Of a DNA stretch of 58,000 nucleotides, positions 1-12,985 are shown piece after piece. Under the pieces are notes generated by a model. It ran no database searches. It saw only the letters and a list, made by a program, of their open reading frames with translations, and was not told the DNA's origin. Both the position numbers and the translations under genes were made by a program. This DNA comes from Cryptomeria japonica (lineage: Eukaryota; Streptophyta; Pinopsida; Cupressales; Cupressaceae): NCBI RefSeq assembly GCF_030272615.1, contig NC_081411.1, positions 826,210,397 through 826,268,396 of the forward strand, read 5' to 3'. Every line of letters begins with the position of its first letter. Position 1 is the stretch's first letter.

Positions 1-2643
1 CCTCATAAATCTGAGATAGGCATGAGAAATTATGGTCACGGACTTCAGAAATAAGTAAATTAATGATCTTGCAAACACATTTAAATTTTATTTTTTTTAT
101 GATGTAGACAACTTCTCCTATTTAATCGCTAGTCATATTCTTATTTCAAACACATTTTGAATTACATATGATTCATACGTCACAATTAAATTTCATTTAC
201 TCACAACAACATACTTGAGTAATTATTCATGTTCAACTATTAGATTGTAAACTGGTGTTCATCTTTTAAATTTTTGCCACAAGATTCACAACCTATTTGT
301 TCTAATATGGTTTTATATTGGCATGGTGCACTAATGTACCTAATGTTCACTTTATTGATAGTGAACATAAATTAAATGTTGGTTTTTGTGTTTGAGAGTC
401 TTAAGAAGAAATGAGGAGCATTTTTTTGTGCTCCTTATTTTACCTATTTATTAACTTTTTATTGGTTCTTTATTGTATATTCCTTTGGTTTGATTAATAG
501 ATTGTTTTCCTAAAGTAAAAATGATTTACTCAAAATTGTGACTAAAAAGATCTCCTAAAAAGATAGATATTTTGAGGAAAATGACATATGTAACATACAC
601 ACTCTCTTTGTATCAGATCACCTTCCACAAATTCCGCTTGGTTTTACAATTAAATCAATTTTCCTCTCACTTGATCATGAACACTAAATCATATACGTCT
701 ATCAAGTGAGTCATTGGTACAACATTTAATGGAATTCCTCCATCATATACGGTAACGTGAATGGGAGCAGATGTTGTACACAGAAACGGGTCCACATTTG
801 CCACACAAGCAGTCAAAGCAGCTTACTGTGTGATGTTTAACCTGCATTCACCTTTCTAGCCTCTCAAACATGAGAGTTATTTTAATTACCGGGGCAAACT
901 TTGCAAAAAATTGTCTACTACCATTTGGCCCTAGATTATAGTTTTTCTGTTTTTATTCATAATGCTTTAAGAATGAGTAGGGTTTCTCTATTTTCATCTC
1001 TACTCATGGACGCATTTTCCCTTGTAACAATTTACTTGTTACAATAGACCGTCCAAGACATGATCCTTTCAACTCCCTGTTATGATAGGATAATGATAAT
1101 GAATAGAATAAAGAAAAACAAATCATGTAAGAAATCAACAAAATGAATAGCCTCATAAATCTGAGATATGCATGAGAAATTGTGCTTACAGACTTTAGAA
1201 ATAAGTAAATTCAAGATCTTGCAAACACATTTGAACTTTTATTTTTTTAATGAAGTAATCAACTTTGCCTATTTAATCGCTAGTCCTATTCTTATCTCTA
1301 ACACATTTTGAATTACACATGATTCATAAGTCACAATTAAATTTCATTTACTCACAACACCATACTTGAGTTATTATTCATGTTCAACTATTAGATTGTA
1401 AACTGGTGTTCATCTTTTAAATTTTTTCCACAAGCTTCACAACCTATTTGTTCTAATATGGTTTTATATTGCCATGGTGCACTAATGTACCTAATGTTCA
1501 CTTTATTGATAGTGAACTTAAATTATACATTTGTTTTTGTGTTTGAGAGTCTTAAGAAGAAATGAAGTGCATTTTTTTCTGCTCCTTATTTTACCTTTTC
1601 ATTAACTTTTTATTGGTTCTTTACTGTATATTCCTTTGGTTTGATTAATAGATTGTTTTCTTGAAGTAAAAATGATTTACTCAAAATTGTGACTAAAAAA
1701 ATCTCCTACAAAGATAGATATTTTGAGGAATATGACATACGTAAGAGACATACTCTCTTTGTGTCAAATCACCTCCCAAAAATTTTGCTTGGTTTTACAA
1801 TTAAATCAAATTTTCTCTCACTTGATCATGAACAATAAATCATATACGTCTATCAGGTCAGTTGCAGGTACAACATTTTATGGAATTCCTCCATCGTATA
1901 CAGGAATGAGAACGGGAATAGATGTTGTGCATAGAAACGGGTCCACATCTGCCACACAAGAGATCAAAGCAACTTACTGTGTGATGTTTAACCTGCATTC
2001 ACCTTTCTAACCTCTCAAACATTAGAGTTACTTTAATTCTCGAGGCAAACTTTGCAGAAAAATCGTTACTGCCATTTTGCCCTAGAGTACGATTGTTCTA
2101 TTTTTATTCATAATGCTTTAAGCACGAGTAGGGTTGGTCTATTTTCATCTCTACTCATGTACGCATTTTCCATTGTAACAATTCACTTGTTACAATATAC
2201 TGTCCATGTCGTGATCCTTCGAGCTTCTTGTAATGATAACAAAATGATAATGATTAGAAAAAAGAAAAACCCATGATGTAAGAAATTAGCAAAAAGAATA
2301 ACCTCATAAATCTGAGATAGGCGTGAGAAATTGTGGTCACGGACTTCAAAAATAATTAAATTCATTATCTTGCAAACACATTTTAATTTTATTTTTTTAA
2401 TGAAGTAATCAACTTCGCCTATTTAAACGCTAGTCATATTCTTATTTCAAACACATTTTGAATTACACATGATTCATAAGTCACAATTAAATTTTATTTA
2501 CTCACAACACCATACTTGAGTTATTATTCATGTTCAACTATTAGATTGTAAACTGGTATTCATCTTTTAAATTTTTGACACAAGATTCACAACCTATTTT
2601 TATATAATATGGTTTTATATTGGCATGGTGCACTAATGTACCT
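1..2643. repeat. Tandem array, unit about 1150 bp, 2.3 copies
   Basis: The opening words of the unit (CCTCATAAATCTGAGATA) recur at 1, 1151 and 2302, giving periods of 1150 and 1151 bp. Copies 1 and 2 are nearly colinear with scattered substitutions; copy 3 stops at about 2643, just after the shared text GTGCACTAATGTACCT, where the sequence changes to unrelated DNA. Each complete unit holds a small hairpin (GTTCACT, 8-nt loop, AGTGAAC; 345-366 in copy 1) and an AT-rich half plus a more complex half with protein-like stretches. The window starts inside or at the edge of the array, so the true copy number is unknown. It could be a long-period satellite or a local duplication of a gene fragment. 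Confidence 0.93.
1723..2010 (+). other. 95-codon open frame in repeat copy 2, unrecognised
   Basis: This frame is open only in the second tandem copy. The equivalent stretch of copy 1 (from about 573) carries an in-frame TGA and a second stop, so the frame is not conserved. The translation contains a patch reading GTTFYGIPPSYTG and ends in MFNLHSPF; I do not recognise a family. A second short open stretch follows at 2052-2276. It may be a relic of an exon carried in the repeat unit, or chance. I do not call it a gene. Confidence 0.2.
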
Positions 2644-5596
2644 ATTTCACCTTTGCAACTATACATTGATTGATTATATACATATGTTGAAGGTGTAGAT
2701 TATATTCTTGAATCTAGAACTTGAATCTCGAACTTGCATTTAAAAGTATGGACATCTCTTATGATCATCTATTTTTCACATCTCTTAGGGACATCACTTA
2801 GATGTTTCCCTCTTTTATAATTATGTTGTTTATTCACTTGTGGGCATATGATTTTTTTTATTTTTTATTTTTATTTTTATTTTATTTCTGATTATTATAA
2901 CTTATCTTTTGTATTTCTTTGGGGAATGATCTAGATGTCCATCTCTTCTTCATTATGTTTCCTCCTCCCCTCTCAACAAAAATCTTTCAAATATTTCATC
3001 TTCTTCATTTAAATTTAACCCTTATCCTAAAATGATTTCCTCTTTTCAATTGACATCTCATTTTTCCAATTTCTTTAAAAGGCATTTATCATGTAGTGCT
3101 CACTCTTGCTCCAAATAGTTTTTATCCTTGACTCTTGATATTTAGCTTGAAGAAAGCTAAGCCTTACCATCACTCAATCTTGGCATAGCCTTGTATCTAA
3201 TCAAGTGGTTACCTTATAACCAATGATGACATCAATAACATTTAACTTCTAGTTAGGGGGAAATTACCAAAAAAGTGAATGTGCTGGGTGGCAACTACCA
3301 AATAGACAACATGATAGGTATAAATCTCAAACCAAGTGTTTCTTATTTCTAATTAGTTTGCAACTATAATATAGCTAGTGTATTGTGTGGCATCCTCAAA
3401 ACTATAATTTCATGTTAGTTTTTGTTTCCTTTGTCATCTTTTTCACTTCTTACATGGGTGGATTCCTTATAGACCTTGTATTTGTTATTCTATTTCTAAT
3501 TTCTAGTTACCCACTACATTTAGCCAAGGATTTCCCCTTGTTTTCAACGGGGTTATTATCACACTTCATTTTTTCAATTTTTTTTTTATGTAGCAAATCT
3601 TCTTAGTTCTTTTCAGATAAAAAAAAGTTATTTTTTGTTGTTGCATTTTTCAATTATTCCACTAACATTTATACAATAATAGATATATTCTATATACTTT
3701 TCTTTGACATTTTATAATTGTAATTCATGTGTGTGTTTATGTGCTTATGTCTTTTCTTGTATCTCATGTTTCTATGTTATATACATTTATGTTTTTACAA
3801 TTATTGACATACAAACTAATTACTTTTTCTATAATGCTTTTGTAGGGATAGATATGCATGCAAAAATAATGATCAAAACAAAGTTATATGGTAATTTATC
3901 ATTTATATATTTCTTTATTTATTGCACTCTATTTTTAAAAAAAAATCCTTGATAAGTGATTACTACATTTGAATCAAAATATGAAATAAAAATTTCATTC
4001 TTTACAATTTCCTTTATGACATTAGTGTCAAAATTGTGCGAAATCTAGTTTGGTATCTCTTTAAGGCTCGCTAATTCAAAATTTAGGGATCTCTAGTCTA
4101 TATTCTATGTATATAGTTTTTAATTCATGCTTAGAAATTTTAGCAATCTTACGACTTCAAGGACTACACCTCATAGACATTGCAATAAATATTTGAACTC
4201 CAAATTTATTGAAATTTTCTATGCATCCTCTATATAATGAATCCTTTTCTTTATAAGTAGATTTTCTCTTATGCCTTTTTCATTTTTTCTTCCTTACCAT
4301 AACAAGTGTTTATGTGTTTTCAATTTGTAATTTATCCATTGTACTTGCTTTCATGGGATAACTCCACTGATTATTAATTAGTGCTAATAAAATTGTGGGT
4401 ATTCTTAGGAAACACTAAATTACATCTTGTTTCACATACAATCATAACCCACAAAATTATAACTTTATAAAGGGGGCATCTTGAGGGTTTTTTTTGAACT
4501 AGCAACTTTGTGGAAAAGCAATATTAATTATGATTTAATATGCAAAGTGTATGAAAATTCATTCAAGACTATTTGAAAGTTATGCAATAAATTTATACTT
4601 GTGGATATAGTTGCCTAAGTCTATTTACTTTATTTAGCCTAAGAGCATATTAGAAGTATTTTAGAATAAGTTTGAATTGTCTTGACTATTTTTAATGTAA
4701 GGTACATGATGCAACTATTTTGTTTAAATGATAGGACCATCATTTTATCATTATGTGATTGAAAAATGGTCATATAATTATTAATTAAACTAAATTAATT
4801 GATGATTTATAAGATGGGCCATGATAGGGTATATGTATGAATCGAATGATACAAAAAGGGGATTCATAAGATGTAACTTTACTTTCTTTTTATTATAAAA
4901 ATTAGTAATAAATTTTTTTTATTATAGTAAACTACATCATTAACAATATATTTCATTTATTGAATATTTATTTTAATGCTTGCCTTTAGTCTTCAATCCC
5001 TTAATAATATGACAATTAAAAGTGGTAAGAATAGAATGGTTACAATCCTATTAACCTTCCAATAACATTTTTCTAATGTTGCACTTAAGATTACACATAG
5101 CCTAACCTGAATTTATTCTTTTAAATATTATTCTTAAAATTGAAGTAAAAACAAAACCCGAATCTATTCTTTTTTCTATAACATGAGTTATCACAATTGC
5201 ACTATACCACCCCTTAAAATAATTAATAATTTACATTTAATTACTTATAATGGAAAATGGATATTATTATTATTATTATTATTGCTACACTTGATTATAT
5301 ATATCTATATATATAATCTCTCTTAAAGGATTAGCATTTATATTAAGTTAGGGATGATTAACATTTTACTTACCTTGTCAACTTTATTAGCATTTTCATT
5401 TTGCCACCAAGGCACGAAGCCTTGCACTCAACAAGACTTGATCCCTTTACTTCACCAATAGACCAAGGGCCCATTGAGGCATTCTCATAATTTTATTAAG
5501 AATCTCCTATAAAGGACCCACTTTAATCATTTTATTTTATTATAAGAAGGGATCATACTTTTAAATTTCTTTTGATTGAATTAAAAGAAAAATAAA
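2644..5596. other. AT-rich DNA without recognisable genes
   Basis: I find no protein family, terminal repeat or RNA gene in this stretch. Open frames at 3385-3606 and 3704-3952 are low-complexity, Phe/Tyr/Ile-rich translations of T-rich DNA and are not credible. A short microsatellite lies at 5263-5283 and is followed by a TATATATATCTATATATATA palindrome at about 5297. Confidence 0.6.
5263..5283. repeat. (ATT)7 microsatellite
   Basis: Seven uninterrupted ATT units in AT-rich DNA. Confidence 0.9.
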
Positions 5597-5642
5597 GATT
5601 ACATTAAATAAAGTTAAAGGATTACATTAAATAAAGTTAAAG
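5597..5642. repeat. Exact 23-bp tandem duplication
   Basis: The 23-bp unit beginning GATTACATTAAATAAAG occupies 5597-5619 and is repeated without change at 5620-5642. Confidence 0.9.
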
Positions 5643-5747
5643 AATAAGCGTAGTCATTAAAATGAAATTTACCTTGTCCGTAGCACGCGGGTCATAGTTA
5701 ATTGTATAACTATCCAATCGAATTGTTTTTTAGGCAGCCCAACATGA

Positions 5748-6113
5748 CTTCCGCTTTGTTAAAATATTTGATTTGTATTTTTAAAAGTTAAATAATTTGT
5801 TTTAATATCTTATTTAAATTTATTTTTATATACTATATTTTTGTTGTTTTTTAAGTTATATTATTAAAATAATAAATATGATATATTAAAAGTTAATTAT
5901 ATATTCAAAGTTTTTAATAAGTATTATCTAATAGTAAGTTCTTAATAAGTAAAATTATTTTTGAATTTTGTATTTTATTTTTTTAATTGTAATATATGTA
6001 ATATATTAATATTTAATTAGAATATTTTTACTATAATTAAAAATAATATTTTAATAATATTATTTTTTAGTTTTTTATATATATTTTAATATTAATAATA
6101 TAATTATTAAAAT
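5748..6113 (+). repeat. Left arm of a long imperfect inverted repeat
   Basis: Read in reverse complement, this arm matches 13878-14313. The best block pairs 5881-5970 with about 14036-14126 at roughly 90 percent by eye, and a second block pairs about 5990-6113 with 13878-14000. The outer ends share CTTTGTTAAAA. The left arm has about 75 bp absent from the right arm, and the right arm has an extra block at about 14130-14225. Removing the LINE inserted between the arms leaves an element of about 2.2 kb with arms of 370-430 bp, the shape of a foldback or non-autonomous Mutator-like element. No clear flanking TSD was found. Confidence 0.6.
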
Positions 6114-6367
6114 TTGGGGATGATCCCACAATGTAGTGGTTAATTGCAAGTTTCTTACATGAGAGGTCTTATGTTCAAGTTTATTGAAAAAGCTAAATTA
6201 AGTTGAAACACTTTTAATTTTAAGATATAATTCCTTGATTCATAGCTATATTTTGTATAATGTTTCTGCTTAAATTTGTACCAGTTTTATATACTATCTT
6301 AATAGAAAAAAAGTTAGAAAATAATAATTATTATTTTAAATTTAAAATAATTATATAAAATAAATAT

Positions 6368-6625
6368 TTTCATAAATTATATTATAATTATAATGTTAAT
6401 TAATAATTATTTAAAATATTAAAATTAAATAATTATTAATCAAGATTAGAATTATACTTAGTAATTTTAAGGTTATAATTAACATAAATGATTATAAATT
6501 AATTTATAATTATTAATTATATTATAGCTCTAATCTTAATTCTTATTAATTATTTGAATAGTAAAACTAATATAATTATAATGAAGATTAAAATTAGACT
6601 CATAACAAGAGTTTGTGTGAGAATA
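6368..6625 (+). repeat. Left copy of a direct duplication flanking the LINE
   Basis: The text from ATAAATTATATTATAATTAT through GTGTGAGAATAAGGGTTAAT recurs in the same orientation and order at 13003-13233 with substitutions and one deletion in the right copy. The two copies were a tandem pair before the LINE inserted exactly at their boundary. Confidence 0.85.
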
Positions 6626-6642
6626 AGGGTTAATATATTTTT
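6626..6642. repeat. LINE target-site duplication, 3' side
   Basis: AGGGTTAATATATTTTT is identical to 12986-13002, a perfect 17-bp match at both ends of the LINE. Confidence 0.9.
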
Positions 6643-6883
6643 TGTATTAAGCATCATATAATATCAATACACAATTCAAAAGTCTTGGCCGGAGAACACA
6701 TAGCTAGCTAGCGTTTTAGATCACATAGTACAATAAAACCATGTCAAGAAGGACCGCGGGCCATATTATGAGGCCATATACAAAGGATGCGGCTAGAATA
6801 CAAAATTACAGAGATGGATGTCCCATAACCAAAATATATAAAGGATTAACAACTAACTGAATAGGAAGGAGGAGTCAGGATCA

Positions 6884-9800
6884 TTATTGTCCCCCATGGG
6901 GGGGTAGCCACTCAGTCCATCCTAGCTCCCCCTCACACCATACCAGCACATTTCCTTTGGTGAACTGGTCTCTGAAGGGGTGGGAAGGTAGACCTTTCAT
7001 TTCCAGCTCGATAAAATCCTCTCTCTGTTGTCTTGCCTCCATATCTTGCATAAATCTCATTAGCGCTTGCTCAAAGTGTGTCTTTTTGCTTCCCATATGG
7101 TCTCAGGTAAAGCCATGGGACGGTTCTTGGATGAAGACAAGAATTTGTTCCATTCTTCAGCCATCTGTCAAACTTGTCCTCATCCAGTCGTAGAACCACA
7201 CTGACCTACATAGCAACAAGGTATCAAATGAATCTCCTAAGAGACTCAGTGAGGTATCTACCACTTCCAATAAACACATCATCATTCCTAGATTTCCAAA
7301 TGATCCAAAGAATTTCCAAAGAGAGATCAAACCAAAAAAGATTGGCACATTTCTTGCTACCTCTAACATAGCCAAGTACCACCTCTTTAATAGAAAGACA
7401 TTTATTATTAACTAAGATGCCAAACAATTTCCATACCTCTTTGGCAAAATGACATTTAAAGAAAATATGAGGCACTGACTCAAGGAGATGATAAAGTTTA
7501 CACAATAGGGGGTTGCCATTATTATCTTTAAGCGGAAGCTTGTGAAGCAAGAGTTTCCAGGCAAAAAAATTCTTTTTTGGTTCAGTCAGATTAGACCAAA
7601 ATCTGAAGAGACTAGTGTGCCATTTTTTTGAATCCTATGTGAGGTTCCAGACATTGTTGAGATGGGAGAGAATATCTTCGGAGTCAGCAAGGGTAGAGTG
7701 GATCAATTTGGCCTTTATTAGAGGAAGGCAGGAGCCATCTTTCCAACAGAGGGAGGAGCTTGGGGAGAGCGAGGAAGAGGCAGGAGAGGAGAGGATGGGA
7801 TTGAGTGCAGACTTGAGGACATTATAGGTTCTGGCTTGGGAGATGGGGAGGCTGAATTTGGAGCTTAGGGCTTCCCAAGGGATCAGGGTACCATGTTTCA
7901 GTATGTGTTAAATGATGACCAGTCCTAAGTTGTGCCACTTCAAGGCAGAACACCCTTGAAGACAGGCCAATTGCTTTCCATTATGAAGAATATTCCACCA
8001 TATAGATCTGCCCAAGTTGAGAGATCCCTTATTATCAATAATGTTCCTATTGCTGATGAATTGTTTGACATGGGTCCAAGCCTTCCATATACACTTGAAG
8101 ACTTTTGATCTCATACGGGAGATCTCAAAATTACCAACAATTAGGCCCCCATGGGTAAGTTCTTCTAATTTTTTGCCTTTTTTGGGGTGGAGCGTTGTAT
8201 ACTGTGTCTAATCAGAATTTTCCAAGGCTCATAGCCATCAAGGGCTTTACAAATCTATTTGGTAGCCAGGGCAATTCTCTAGGTTTTAAGGTCTTTGAGG
8301 CCCATTCCCCGCTGTAGCTTAGATCTAACATACCAATCCCATTTGACAACATGTTGTTTCTTGTTCCCCTTCCCATTAACCAAAGAAATTTCCTGAATTG
8401 TTTTTGAAGATAGTTGAACTGGTAATTACTGTATGGCAAGCTGAGGAGCAGTAGATGTTATATGATGACAAGATCTTTTGACAGACCTGGAAGCGACTTG
8501 CCAAGGAGAGGAAATTCTTGTTCCATTTGGTAATTTTTTATCCACCTTATTCTTGAACCACTCCCACATTTCTTTCATATTCGAGGAGACAAAGAAGGGA
8601 ATACCTAGATATTTAGTGATAGTGTTCGATCCTCCCCATTTCAAGTCAAATTTAGACATCCAGTTGGGAGGGGAATCAGTCCATCCTAGTAGGGTAGATT
8701 TGTGGAGAGCAATTTTGTTGCCTGAGGCCTTACAAAAAAATTCAATATTATGAAGGAGAGATGATAAGTTTTCCTCATCCAGGGTGAATAGAATAGTTGT
8801 ATCATCTGTGAACTGGACATTGATGATTTCTTCTTTATTAGGGAGAGAAATACCTTTGACCCTGGGGGTTATACTGAAGTCCTTAAGAACATAGTGCATA
8901 GCATCAGCAACAAGAACAAATAGGGATGGGGCAAGTGGGCATCCCTATTTTATTGACCTGGAAAGAACAATATTACCAGATCTGTTCCCATTGACCTCAA
9001 CAACAACATTGGCATCATAGTAATGTTTGCACAACCTTACAAAATGTCTCCGGGAACCCCAGGATTACTAACATCTAAATTATGAGACTCCACTCTATTA
9101 TATCATATGCCTTTTCAAAATCAATTAACAACATGGCCCCATTCTGTCATGAGACCTTAGCCCACTCAAGGGATTCCCAACAGGTCACCAATTTCTCTAA
9201 GATATATCTACCTTTAAGAAAACCTATTTGGGTGGGACTGATTATTTTTGGTAGAATTTTAATTAACCTATTAGCTACCACTTTGGCCAATATCTTATAG
9301 GATACATTTAGTAGCATGATAGGCCTCCAGTTCTTAAGTAATGTCTTGCCCCCCCTCCTTAGGGATGAGCTTGATGAGCCCTTGATTGATTTCTTTGCCC
9401 AAGGTTCCTTTGCTAATAGCTTCTAGATAAAGTTCATGGAGGTCACCTACAATCCACCTAATATTTTTCTTATAAAATTCCATTGGAAAGCTGTCCGGTC
9501 CAAGGAACCTATCATTGCCCATTGAAGAGATGGCCTTCACAATTTCCTCTCTTGAGATGGGTTTCCCTACAAGCTCATAATCCTCAACATTAAGCTTGGT
9601 TGGGGTCAAATCCTTAATGAGCTCCCTGGCAGCCATATAGTCATCATTTAACTCTTCTGTAGTGAATAGTTTTTGGTAGAAGTGGGCGAAGCACTTTAGG
9701 ATCTCCTTTGAGCTTGTAATATGGGTATTGTTATCCCAGATAGCATTGATGTTCTCTTTTGCCTCTTTGACTTTAAGAAATTGGAAGAAGAATTTTGACC

Positions 9801-11178
9801 CCTTGTCTCTCGAGTCCAACCAGTTTAATTTGGTCTTGATTTTCACCCCTCTAATTTTCTCATTTTGTATCTTCCTAAGGTGGTCTTTGCTTGACACCAA
9901 AGTGTTACTAAGGTATTCATCATTAGGGGAGTTCTGAAGGTTCGTCTCCGCAATACAAAGGCCTTCCTGTAGTAGCCTTTCTACTCACCTGGCATCCTTG
10001 GCTTTCTTTTTCCCCACTGTTTGACAAAGGGTGGTCCAGCTTTTAATGTTCAGGTTCCATTTATCAATCTTAGAGAGTCAGTTCTGATATTTCATATTAA
10101 ACAGTCTGATGAAGGCCAGGGCAGAACAAAGATCCTCATCCTCCAAGAGTCTGGTGTTTAAGGTGAAGGAAGGAGGTCTTGAAGAGGGGAGGTGGTCAGA
10201 TGGAGAGAGGTCAATTCCCATTATTATGGGGTGGTGATCTGACAGTGTGTATGGGGAGACAAAGTAATGTTCTCCTTTAGTACCTTTGCCAATATCAAAG
10301 TGGCATTTATTGAAGTTAATTTTGTCCAGTCTACAATAGATCCTTTTATTCATCTGTTGGTAGTTGCACCAGGTGAACCATACAGTGTTCAATTGGTCTT
10401 TTCTTCCAACAATAGGATCAATAAGATGTAGTTTATTGATCATTCTATCCCATAGAAACCTTTCCATTCCCTTCCATTCAAATTTGTTGCCAGTTGTTTT
10501 GTCATTGGCTGATTCAATCATATTGAAATCCCCCACTATAATCCAATGGGTGTCCTCCAACCCTGTTAGTTAGTTCCACAAATCCCCCCACTCCCTATAG
10601 TCATTAGGGGCATATATAGAGCAAATTCCAAACTTTTGGTCTTCCAATTGAATAGAAACCTAAATAGCCATGGCATATGGGGATTGCCCCCAGTTGATCA
10701 CTTTACTAGCCCATCTAGGACTAAGTAGTATGGTTGTGCCTCCTTTACCCTTGGCATGGTTAGTATGAAAGGAAGTAGCCTCCCTCTAGATACATTTAAG
10801 GCTGATTTGCAGGGTGAAGCCCACAACTTTTATCTCTTGTAGGAGGAGGCAATCCATGTCCTTATGTCCATTAAGGAATCTTTTGATGATATATTTCCGA
10901 TCAGGGGCCTCAAGGCCCCTGATGTTCCAAGAGATTATTTTCAGCATGACTCACTTAGTTGGGTAGGGTCCGTTTGGGATTTGAATCCCTTAAAACATTT
11001 AGGTCATTCCTCTTTATTTGTGATATTACTAGCATCAAATGCAATAGAAGAGCAGGGTCTACCTCACTTCTTCCTTTCCCCAGATATTTGTTCAGGGCCA
11101 AGGGATTCCTTCCTGGAGGCACTATCTTTACTATTCTTGGGGGATCTCTTCCTTCTAGCTTTCCTATTTTTAACCATA
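6884..11178 (-). pseudogene. LINE 1 ORF2, endonuclease and reverse transcriptase
   Basis: The endonuclease domain opens at 10947 with LKIISWNIRGLEAPDRK and LLLQEIK, then WIIVGDFNM and, near 10230, SDHHPI, the expected order of the exonuclease-endonuclease-phosphatase fold. The RT follows: LNWLDSRDKGSKFFF and the PDSFPMEFYKK region at 9334-9900, then the catalytic box as FTDDTTIL at about 8805, then the thumb. A zf-RVT zinc-binding region (ESVPHIFFKCHFAKEVW) lies near 7450. An ATG at about 11178 could start ORF2 before the endonuclease. The C-terminus (6884-7096) is charged and shows no RNase H. The frame is broken in many places, so it is a pseudogene. Confidence 0.88.
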
Positions 11179-11210
11179 GTAAATCCTTCCTTTGTATCTG
11201 TCGAGCCTTG

Positions 11211-12827
11211 TTAAAAGTTAGTGTTTCCAGGAGTGAAGGGGTCCATGTTGATCCCCAATTCTTGAGTGGTAGTTTTCTCTTCCTTTAGGGCAATAATAGG
11301 GGTGCTAGAAGTACAATAGGTATTACTAGCAGGGTCTCTCCTAGTGGCCTTTAGGTCAATGGATGCATCTAAAGGGACTACTAAGATCTCACCCATAGTA
11401 GGTCCACCAACTTCCCCTTCTAGGGTAGGAGTCTCATCAGTTTTGATTCCAGTAGGACCCTTACATGCAGACAATTCGGGGTTCTGGTCTGAGGCCCTGC
11501 TAATGGTATCTATTATAATTGGAGCACCCCTATCCATGTCGTCTAGGTCAGGTATCTACCATGGGGAGGCTTCAATTTCCAATTTCTTCTTAAGAAGGTC
11601 TTTCTCAAGAACTTTCCTAGCTTCAAGTGCTCTTCTCAATTTTTCCATCACTAGCTGTTGTGCATTTTGGGATCTCAGACCAGGTTGAAGTTAAAGGATA
11701 ACAACAAATTCAAAGGGGTTAAAAGGTGGAGGATGGGCGACAGAGAGGGCTTCCTTAATAGCTTTGTTGTAGTTCAAGATGGAGTTAGACATCGAGGGGA
11801 CTAAGGAGGATTGGGGGGGGGGGGAGTTGGGTGGTTGAGGGGTAGGTAGTGGCGTGGGAAAAAAAAGAGTGGGGGTGGGGGCAGAGGAAGGATCATGAGT
11901 AGGGACAGACAAAGGAGGTTTAGAGGGGATAGTTCGAGGCTCAGAGGGGTAAGGACCAGAAGGATGGGTCTTGACTCCATTGGTTTTTTAATTCAATAAA
12001 GGGCATTTGCTTCTAAAATGGTCACTTACCTTACAGTAATGACAGGAATCTATGCCACCCATGTATTCAATTGGACAACAAAAGGTTTTATTGTCCAGAC
12101 ATATAGAAATTTCAGTAGGGTAAACAATACTCGATTTGAGGTCTATAAGTAACCTAGCATCAAGATGAGGGAGATTGAGGGGGAGGAGTCAATTTTTACA
12201 ATTTTCCCCAAGGGTTTTTCAATTCTATCTATACAAGACTAGAGAAATGGGGGGATATTTTTAATGGTTATCCATTTTGGACTAGACAGGGAGAGAATTT
12301 CATAATTACAAGCCTCAAGGTCCCAACGTACAGCCCCGAAGGATGAGTTCCCCACCGACCAGAACTATTTGTTTACAATCTTGCTTTGGCTTTTTTTATT
12401 ATAAAAATAAAATAAAATAAAAACCCTTTTGGATCATTCTACAAAATGAAAAATGCAACCCTAGTTTATTGACCCACACATCTTGCAGCCATTTGTTCAT
12501 GTATTGATGAGATGGTACATTATTTACATCAAAGGCAGAAAAAAGAATAGCTAAATCCCTGAGCCTCAAAATCTCAGAAGAAATGGCTGAAAGAATTGAA
12601 CCATTAAGTTTAATGATGATGCGCTTGGAGGGGGAGACCTCACCTTGTTTTCTTGCGAGATGGGCTTCATATTCATGCTACTGCACAGTCTCAAACTTTG
12701 CATCTTCAGGGAATAGAAACCACTTTCCCTCCACCGCATGGCTAAAGGTTTTCTGACTCGCATGATCATTCTCGGAGGAAGGAATGATCGGTTTAACCTT
12801 GCTTTGGGCGTCTTTATTGGCTTCCAT
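11211..12827 (-). pseudogene. LINE 1 ORF1, RNA-binding protein with CCHC knuckle
   Basis: The likely start is the ATG whose complement is at 12825-12827, giving MEANKDAQSKVKP. The N-terminal third (about 12300-12740) resembles the DUF4283 domain of plant LINE ORF1: a KWFLFPEDAKFE-like start, then WLQDVWVNKLG and MIQKGFLF. At about 12000-12045 there is a clear zinc knuckle, CHYCKVSDHFRSKC (CX2CX4HX4C). A Pro-rich linker follows, whose coding strand includes a 12-base C run (G on plus, 11813-11824). A Ser/Thr/Glu-rich tail ends at the stop at 11211. Several stops (one is TAG for a probable Gln near 12685) and frame changes break it. The family role is to coat element RNA for target-primed reverse transcription. 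Confidence 0.8.
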
Positions 12828-12985
12828 TAAAGGCAGTTGCACACAGTAAATGTTCGAGGGCTTCCCAGCGAAGCCAGGGAGCCCTCACACGCGATGGCGA
12901 CCTGCAACCAGCAGCACCTTCGAGACTTGTGCCCTAGTTGCAGAGCACCCAAAACCTCCACTTATTCTTCACCCGTAAAAGAACC

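Larger units (their letters stand above)
6643..12985 (-). mobile_element. Full-length L1-type LINE (LINE 1)
   Basis: This 6343-bp non-LTR retrotransposon lies on the minus strand between perfect 17-bp TSDs. Reading 5' to 3' on the minus strand it has a GC-rich leader of about 158 bp, ORF1 with a nucleic-acid-binding domain and CCHC knuckle, ORF2 with endonuclease, reverse transcriptase and zf-RVT, and a 3' UTR ending in a short A-run at the TSD. I found no RNase H domain after zf-RVT, unlike the two other LINEs in the window. Both ORFs are broken by stops and frameshifts, so the copy is dead. The complete 5' end and TSD show one full-length retrotransposition into the boundary of an older tandem duplication. 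Confidence 0.9.

Noticed and set aside
1-2643. CRISPR-like or ribosomal array explanation for the 1150-bp tandem repeat
   Set aside because: The units are far too long for CRISPR, no spacer pattern exists, and no rRNA sequence is present.
3385-3952. Two plus-strand open frames (73 and 82 codons)
   Set aside because: Phe/Ile/Tyr-rich translations of T-rich DNA without motif or neighbour support.
6117-6190. SINE-like or tRNA-like text (TAGTGGTTAATTGC ... ATGTTCAAGTTT)
   Set aside because: It weakly resembles pol III A and B boxes, but matches are about 6-7 of 11, no tRNA fold or tail was seen, and no TSD was found.
10864-11288. Plus-strand frames of 109-116 codons
   Set aside because: Shadows of the minus-strand LINE 1 ORF1 end and endonuclease start.
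11813-11824. 12-base G run as a G-quadruplex or regulatory site
   Set aside because: A single mononucleotide run in the Pro-rich linker codons of LINE 1 ORF1; slippage explains it.
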